Assembly (NCBI GenBank): GCA_965278995.1
Contig: OZ257136.1
Location: 5,642,001 to 5,706,000, forward strand
Direction of reading: 5' to 3'
DNA from: JADJYF01 sp965278995
Lineage (GTDB): Bacteria > Pseudomonadota > Gammaproteobacteria > Ga0077536
Length of the DNA: 64,000 nucleotides
The notes under the pieces were generated by a model. That model was not told the DNA's origin. It was given only the letters and a program-made list of their open reading frames with translations, and searched no databases. Both the position numbers and the translations under genes were made by a program. Below, piece by piece: positions 59,017 through 64,000 of this stretch; the first letter of the stretch is position 1; every line of letters begins with the position of its first letter.

Positions 59017-61506
59017 TTGACCGCCAGGCGTGTGCAGTCGCAGCCGCTGATGCAGGCCATTGCTGAAACTCCGGCTGCCCGACTTACTGCCGCCGAGGAG
59101 GCGCTGGGCCCGTATTTCGACGCGCTGCAGTGCGCCCCCGGGCCGGAGCGCGAGCGATTGCTCGCCATCATTGCCGCCTCTGCCCCCGCCCTGAGCGAGT
59201 CCGCGCAGTGGTTGCGCTACGCGCGTCGTTGCACCGATAGCTGGTTGCGGCGCGCGCTGTTGGTCGACGGCGCAGGGCCGGTGCCTGACCTCTACACGTG
59301 CCGCGCGGCGCTTATGGCGCTCGACATCGGTCGCCAATGGCCGGGCGTATTGTTCACTAACGATATGCCGCAAGCGTTCCTCACCGCGCTGCGCGAGGCG
59401 CTGCCTATCGCGATGCCGCCAGAGTCTCCTTTGACGATGCCAACGCAGGATCTGCGCGCGCGACCGCCGTCTGCGGTGTTCTCACCAACGAGCATGCGTT
59501 TGTATCTGCGGCGAGTGTGGGTACTCGGCGGCGCAGCCTTATTGACGGCCGGCGGCACTTTCGAACTGGGCCGGGTGTTCGCGCCGGGTGGCATCGGCGC
59601 AGTCGAAGCCGTGCTGATGGTCCTGTTCGCCGTCAACTTTCTCTGGATCGCGCTCGCGTTCATGAGCGGCGTTGCCGGTCTGCAGGCGCTGCTACGACGC
59701 CTGCCGCCTGTCGGGCTCGCGGCAGCCAGGCCCGGACCCCTCACGACTGCGACAGCAGTGCTCATGCCGACCTACAACGAAGATCCTCAACGAGTCTTCG
59801 CCGCAGTCGAAAAAATCTATCGCGATCTCGCCGCGCAGGGCTGTCTGGCGGATTTCGATTTCTTCGTGCTGAGCGACTCCACGGACGCCGAGCGATGGGT
59901 CGAAGAGGAGGTCGTCTGGAACGAAACTCGAGTTCGACTCGGTGCGGGTGCACGCCTTTTCTATCGCCGACGCTACGACAACCACGCGCGCAAAGCGGGC
60001 AACATCGCCGACTTCTGTCGGCGCTGGGGCGCGCACTATGAGCAGATGCTCGTCCTCGATGCCGACAGCCTGATGCAGGGCGATACCATAGTCATGCTGG
60101 TGCGGCTGATGGAAGCGAACCCGGATACGGCCATCCTGCAGACCGTGCCGCGCCTGGTCGGCCGTCAGACGCAGTTTGCCCGCGCGCAGCAATTTGCCGG
60201 TGCCCTGTATGGCCCGGTGCTGGCTGCGGGATTCGCCTACTGGTGCGGCGGCGACAGCAACTACTGGGGCCATAATGCGCTGCTGCGGGTGCGCCCGTTC
60301 GCAGCGCATGCGGGATTGCCGGCACTGCGCGGGCGACCTCCTTTCGGCGGCCATATCCTCAGTCACGATTTTGTCGAAGCTGCCATGTTGCGCCGCGCTG
60401 GCTGGCGTTCGCATATGTTGCCTCTGCTCGGTGGCAGCTACGAGGAATCGCCGCCGTCGCTGATCGACCACGCATTACGCGATCGACGCTGGTGTCAGGG
60501 CAATCTCCAGCACATGGCTCTGCTCGGCGCGCGCGGTTTGCACCCGCTCAGTCGTTTTCATCTGCTTACCGGGATCATGTCCTACCTGGCGTCGCCACTG
60601 TGGTTCGCATTCATCGTTGTCGGCATGGCGGCTGCGTTGCAGGCCGAGTTCCTATTGCCGGTATATTTCTTTCCGGCGCGGACACCGTATCCGGTGTGGC
60701 AGATTATCGATCCCGAATTGTCGCTGCGCCTGTTTTCCGGAACGATGCTCGTGCTGCTGGCGCCGAAGTGGTTCGGGTGGCTGGCGATGGCCTGTCGTCG
60801 TGGCGTGGCGGCAGGCTTCGGCGGTCGCGCCCGCGCAGCGTTCAGCGTGTTCGCTGAAACATTGTTCTCGGCCCTGGTAGCGCCGGTCCAGATGTTGTTT
60901 CAAAGTCGATTCGTCATCGATGTATTGCGTGGTCGGGACAGCGGCTGGACGACGCAGACGCGTGACGATCGCGGACTGCCGTTCAGCGTGTGCTGGGAAC
61001 GCCATCGGCATCACATGACGGCCGGCCTGATCCTCGGTGCTGCCGCCTATGCCGTCTATCCCGCATTGCTCATCTGGATGGTGCCGGCACTGCTCGGCAT
61101 GGTCATTGCCGCTCCGGTATCCTATGTCGGCGCGCGTGCAGCGGCGGGGAAGTGGGCACGACGTCTGGGACTATTTCTGATCCCGGAGGAAGTCCATCCG
61201 ACCGCGATGCTTGCCTCGCTCGGTGATAGCGACGCACTGTCAGCATCGACGGCGCCATTGCCGATGAACGCGCTGACGCGCGTAGTGACCAATGTGCAGG
61301 TGGCGAGTCTGCATCTCGCTTTGCTGACACAGCAACGCCCTGGCAATCTCACCGAATCGATGGCTTATGTGCGCTGTCGCTCAGCAACATTCAGTCGCTC
61401 CGATGAACTCGGTGAACTGTTCGATCGACGATTGACGGTGGCCGGTCTGGCCGATAAACCGACGTTGATTCGTTTGCAGCGACGTATCGGACGGCTTGCG
61501 GTCTGA
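59017..61506 (+). CDS. opgH: Glucan glucosyltransferase OpgH
   Basis: The favoured start is a TTG at 59017, five bases after GACGGAG and one base after the opgG stop, giving 829 residues; an in-frame ATG at 58960 would overlap opgG. It is a family 2 glycosyltransferase with several membrane helices: LMPTYNEDPQRVFAAVEKIY, VLSDSTD, LVLDADSLMQGD (DxD), GGDSNYWGHNALLRV, HDFVEAAMLRRAGW and RDRRWCQGNLQH (Q/RxxRW). It polymerises glucose from UDP-glucose into the backbone of periplasmic glucans in the inner membrane. Confidence 0.92.
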   Translation: MTARRVQSQPLMQAIAETPAARLTAAEEALGPYFDALQCAPGPERERLLAIIAASAPALSESAQWLRYARRCTDSWLRRALLVDGAGPVPDLYTCRAALMALDIGRQWPGVLFTNDMPQAFLTALREALPIAMPPESPLTMPTQDLRARPPSAVFSPTSMRLYLRRVWVLGGAALLTAGGTFELGRVFAPGGIGAVEAVLMVLFAVNFLWIALAFMSGVAGLQALLRRLPPVGLAAARPGPLTTATAVLMPTYNEDPQRVFAAVEKIYRDLAAQGCLADFDFFVLSDSTDAERWVEEEVVWNETRVRLGAGARLFYRRRYDNHARKAGNIADFCRRWGAHYEQMLVLDADSLMQGDTIVMLVRLMEANPDTAILQTVPRLVGRQTQFARAQQFAGALYGPVLAAGFAYWCGGDSNYWGHNALLRVRPFAAHAGLPALRGRPPFGGHILSHDFVEAAMLRRAGWRSHMLPLLGGSYEESPPSLIDHALRDRRWCQGNLQHMALLGARGLHPLSRFHLLTGIMSYLASPLWFAFIVVGMAAALQAEFLLPVYFFPARTPYPVWQIIDPELSLRLFSGTMLVLLAPKWFGWLAMACRRGVAAGFGGRARAAFSVFAETLFSALVAPVQMLFQSRFVIDVLRGRDSGWTTQTRDDRGLPFSVCWERHRHHMTAGLILGAAAYAVYPALLIWMVPALLGMVIAAPVSYVGARAAAGKWARRLGLFLIPEEVHPTAMLASLGDSDALSASTAPLPMNALTRVVTNVQVASLHLALLTQQRPGNLTESMAYVRCRSATFSRSDELGELFDRRLTVAGLADKPTLIRLQRRIGRLAV

Positions 61507-61528
61507 CCGCCCATGGCACACCGCGATC

Positions 61529-61551
61529 CGCCCGAGCATTGCAGTCGGGCG
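61529..61551 (+). terminator. Hairpin downstream of opgH
   Basis: Arms CGCCCGA (61529-61535) and TCGGGCG (61545-61551) enclose a nine-base loop, 23 bp after the opgH stop. There is no T-run, so termination may be weak or factor-assisted. Confidence 0.4.
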
Positions 61552-61596
61552 CGCAGGCCGTTACCTTTGCGGCACTAATCGGTCAGGGACAGAAGG

Positions 61597-63096
61597 ATGC
61601 ATTCGAGATTGCTGCAGGTCACCGGTGCCCTGACCTTGGGTTTGCTCTGCGCCTGCGTTTACGGCCCGACCCGGCAATCGCCCGAAAGTACGTCCAGAGC
61701 GACTCCTGTATCCTCTGATGAAACCGCCGCAAGCGGCAGCAGCAGTGCTATCTACGCCGAAGCCGACGCCGCCCTGGTCGATGGACAACGCGCGCTCGGC
61801 GCCTGGCGTCGTGGCGATGCCGCGAGCGCAGCCGATGGCTTGGCGCGTGCCCGTGCTCGCCTTGCTGCCGGCGCGCGCGCCTGTACCCGTACGCCAGACT
61901 GCGCGCTGGAGCGCGTCGTCGATGCGCAGAACAGTCTGCTCGCCGATCAGTCACGGGCGATGCTTCACACCGACGAGGCAGTAACTGCGGCTGACGCTGG
62001 CGGCGGCCAGCAATCCCCGGTGCTGACTGACATGCCGGAAAGCGTTCGCAGCATGAATCTGTTGAAAGGGCGCGAACTGCGCGAATTGATCACGGTCAAT
62101 GAACCGTTGCGTGCGGCGCTGCGCGAGTGGTTGACGTGGATGCGCCCGCAATTGCTCGACGCCTATGAGCACTATCAGTACATGCGCTACAAGATGTGGC
62201 CGGCATACGCGGAAGCGGGGCTTCCGGAAGCGCTGCTGTTCGGCATTCTGGCCAAGGAGTCGGGTGGCAAAGTGCACGCGGTTTCGTCGGCTGGTGCTTC
62301 CGGGCCGCTGCAATTCATGCCGGCTACCGGCATGCGCTATGGCCTCGGCATGAAAGCGGGGTTCGATACGCGTTTCGATCCGGCGGCCGCGACCAAAGCC
62401 AATGTCGCTTATCTGAACGAGCAGTTTGCGCGCTTGAACAACGACATCGAACTGGCGCTTGCCGCTTACAACGGAGGCGAAGGCCGGCTCGGCCGATTGT
62501 CAGACCTGGGCAAGCGACGATTCTCCGATCCGCGCGTGTTCCGCAATCTGGCGCCGGAAACGCGCGCCTACGTGCCGATGGTACTGGCTGCTGCCTGGCT
62601 GTTTCTGCATCCCGAGGAATACGCGCTGCGTTTTCCGCAGATCGACATTCGCCCCGGCGAGATCACGCTTGCCGACGGCATGTCACTGAACGAACTGAGC
62701 ATCTGCCTTGGCCAGCTCGGTAACGAACGCGGCTGGTTCCGCACACTGCGCAATCTCAATCCACGCTGGGATCCGAACGAGCGGCTGATGGCGGGCACGC
62801 GGCTCGAAGTGCCGGCCACTGCCGCCGCTGCCTACCGCGGCGCCTGCACCGACAGCGCGACGGTCGCACGGTTGCATGCGTTGCAGGATGCAACCATGCC
62901 GGGCGTGCAATTGACTGCGCGTATCGCGGGCGTGAGTCGAACGCACATTGTCGGCAAAGGTGAAACCTTGTCGACCATTGCGCGCAAGCTCGGTTGCAAC
63001 AACATCAAGGACCTCGCCAGCGCCAACCGTATTGCGGCACCGCGATATGCCATCAGAGCGGGACAGAAACTGCGGATCCCGGAATGCCGCGCCTGA
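61597..63096 (+). CDS. mltD: Membrane-bound lytic murein transglycosylase, MltD-like
   Basis: A 499-residue lipoprotein (lipobox LCAC, Cys20). The SLT domain begins near residue 200 with catalytic Glu in LFGILAKESGGK (about 221), followed by SSAGASGPLQFMPATGMRYGL and ALAAYNGGEGRLGR. A C-terminal LysM peptidoglycan-binding module (THIVGKGETLSTIARKLG, then YAIRAGQKLRIP) ends the protein. It cleaves murein glycan strands with formation of anhydromuramyl ends. The intermediate region has another LysM-like stretch (ITLADGMSLNELSICLG). Probably a single gene. Confidence 0.9.
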   Translation: MHSRLLQVTGALTLGLLCACVYGPTRQSPESTSRATPVSSDETAASGSSSAIYAEADAALVDGQRALGAWRRGDAASAADGLARARARLAAGARACTRTPDCALERVVDAQNSLLADQSRAMLHTDEAVTAADAGGGQQSPVLTDMPESVRSMNLLKGRELRELITVNEPLRAALREWLTWMRPQLLDAYEHYQYMRYKMWPAYAEAGLPEALLFGILAKESGGKVHAVSSAGASGPLQFMPATGMRYGLGMKAGFDTRFDPAAATKANVAYLNEQFARLNNDIELALAAYNGGEGRLGRLSDLGKRRFSDPRVFRNLAPETRAYVPMVLAAAWLFLHPEEYALRFPQIDIRPGEITLADGMSLNELSICLGQLGNERGWFRTLRNLNPRWDPNERLMAGTRLEVPATAAAAYRGACTDSATVARLHALQDATMPGVQLTARIAGVSRTHIVGKGETLSTIARKLGCNNIKDLASANRIAAPRYAIRAGQKLRIPECRA

Positions 63097-63240
63097 GGAC
63101 CTCAGTCCTGCGTGCGCGCAAGTCCATGACCCAATCAGGGCAGCCGCGCGACACCACCTGACCGCTACACTCGTCCGGCGCGCGCTCTGAAGAGTCCTGG
63201 ATGGACTCACGCGGAGCATCGTATAAGGGGAGCACAGGGG
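63097..63240. other. Intergenic, between mltD and the DUF1302 gene
   Basis: 144 bp with no gene or clear hairpin. The downstream gene is preceded by AAGGGGAGCACAGGGG. Confidence 0.3.
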
Positions 63241-64000
63241 ATGATGGCAAGATCATGGGCCGGGTCACGGCTTCATATGGGCGTGCTGTGCCTGTGCATG
63301 GGCGCGGCCCTGCCTGGAACAGCCCGGGCGGGCGCGGTTGCCGACGCTTTTTCCGAGTTTGACCGTGCGATGGCGACGTTCGACCCGATAGGTCAGCACG
63401 TACGCGCGCCGATAGAGCGCGCAGTCCCGCGCCTGCGTTTCAAAGGATTTCTGCGCCAGTGGTCGGATGTCCTGTTCGATCCCGAAGGACAGGTCGGCTT
63501 CCGCGATCAGGATTTCCGTTTTCTGCAATTGCAGAATCTGCTTGAACTCGAATCGGCTTATCACCTTGCCGACGGACTCGACGTCAATGCTGTCGGGCAT
63601 TTCCTCTATGACGGCGTCTACGACTGGCAGGACTCCGACGGTTTGTTTGCTGATCGAGTCGATCGCACGGCCGAGGTCTATCACGACGGCGAGCGAATCC
63701 TGCGCGAATTCTATGTGAGCTACCGGCGACCGGGATTCGACCTCATGGTCGGCAAGCAACAGGTTGCGTGGGGCAAGATGGACGGACAGTTCATCGACAT
63801 CGTCAATGCAATGGACCGACGTGAGTCGGTGCAGCTCGAAACGGAAGATTACGAATGGCGCCGCCTGCCGACGTGGATGGCGAACGCGACGTTCCATTTC
63901 GGCAGCAGCTCGCTGCAACTGCTCTATGTCTTCGATTTCGAGCAGGATCGCCAGGCGCTACCTGGATCGCCATGGTACTCGCCGCAAATTCCGGCCATTG
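63241..64000 (+). CDS. DUF1302-family outer-membrane protein, 5' part
   Basis: An open frame from the ATG at 63241 to the window edge (about 253 residues visible). A signal peptide (LHMGVLCLCMGAALPGTARA) precedes beta-rich sequence typical of DUF1302 proteins: RLRFKGFLRQWSDVLF, FLQLQNLLELESAYHL, FYVSYRRPGFDLMVGKQQVAWGK and QFIDIVNAMDRRES. These are probable outer-membrane barrels often found with RND transporters or degradative genes in gammaproteobacteria. The 3' end is outside the window. Confidence 0.82.
   Translation, partial: MMARSWAGSRLHMGVLCLCMGAALPGTARAGAVADAFSEFDRAMATFDPIGQHVRAPIERAVPRLRFKGFLRQWSDVLFDPEGQVGFRDQDFRFLQLQNLLELESAYHLADGLDVNAVGHFLYDGVYDWQDSDGLFADRVDRTAEVYHDGERILREFYVSYRRPGFDLMVGKQQVAWGKMDGQFIDIVNAMDRRESVQLETEDYEWRRLPTWMANATFHFGSSSLQLLYVFDFEQDRQALPGSPWYSPQIPAI

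Overview
The window is GC-rich, densely packed chromosomal DNA from a proteobacterium, most likely a gammaproteobacterium. The basis is the OpgG/OpgH glucan pair, an MltD-like lytic transglycosylase, a full kdpFABCDE operon, a FecA-like TonB receptor behind a Fur-box-like site, and a DUF1302 outer-membrane protein. The degradative content would suit a soil or hydrocarbon-associated lineage such as Nevskiales, Steroidobacterales or Immundisolibacterales; that placement is inference. I saw no rRNA, tRNA, CRISPR array, prophage or intact transposase gene.

Layout. 1-3837 (minus): an N,N-dimethylformamidase (DMFase) locus with a small subunit, a large subunit, a second small-subunit-like gene and a truncated Amt ammonium transporter. 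3920-7701 (plus): two divergent glutamine-synthetase-family ligases and a PhyH-type dioxygenase. 7742-15311: a thioesterase and a SnoaL protein, a Baeyer-Villiger-type flavin monooxygenase, an AraC regulator, and a four-component soluble di-iron monooxygenase (alpha, beta, coupling protein, reductase). 15365-21593: an MFS exporter, a split coenzyme-B12 acyl-CoA mutase with its MeaB chaperone, an alpha/beta hydrolase and an ICL/PEP-mutase-family enzyme. 21550-24037: a TTC38-like TPR protein divergent from an AraC regulator.

24034-26570 is a less GC-rich accessory patch: a 160-bp MITE-like element with CTAG target duplication, four overlapping small genes (membrane protein, lipoprotein, limonene-epoxide-hydrolase-like enzyme, MAPEG protein), and a VapBC-like pair whose toxin has lost its first catalytic Asp. 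26599-34638 (minus) is the Kdp potassium operon, headed by an extra 30-residue membrane peptide. 34768-35889 is a 2-oxoglutarate dioxygenase of the isopenicillin N synthase family carrying an in-frame array of six 24-bp repeats. 36134-39148 is an amidohydrolase-amidase-cupin operon.

39156-50330 looks like a short-chain amide or urea system: a LuxR response regulator, a hybrid kinase fused to an NCS1 permease-like domain, and, divergent from it, urtABCDE-like transporter genes followed by formamidase fmdA and fmdB. No urease is present. 50324-57265 holds a molybdopterin oxidoreductase, an MHS-family transporter, a LysR regulator and the TonB receptor; 57441-64000 holds osmoregulated glucan synthesis, the lytic transglycosylase and the start of a DUF1302 protein.

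The recurring theme is amide and formamide nitrogen: DMFase would release formate and dimethylamine, formamidase would release formate and ammonia, amidase acts on amides, and Amt, the GS-like ligases and the Urt-like transporter would move or assimilate the nitrogen. Between these lies a separate oxygenase and B12-mutase block that could degrade a branched or short alkane or ketone. The least ordinary signals are the mutase with a rewritten active site, the DMFase locus with two small-subunit-like genes, the transporter-kinase-receiver fusion with a cysteine cluster, and the repeat expansion in the dioxygenase.
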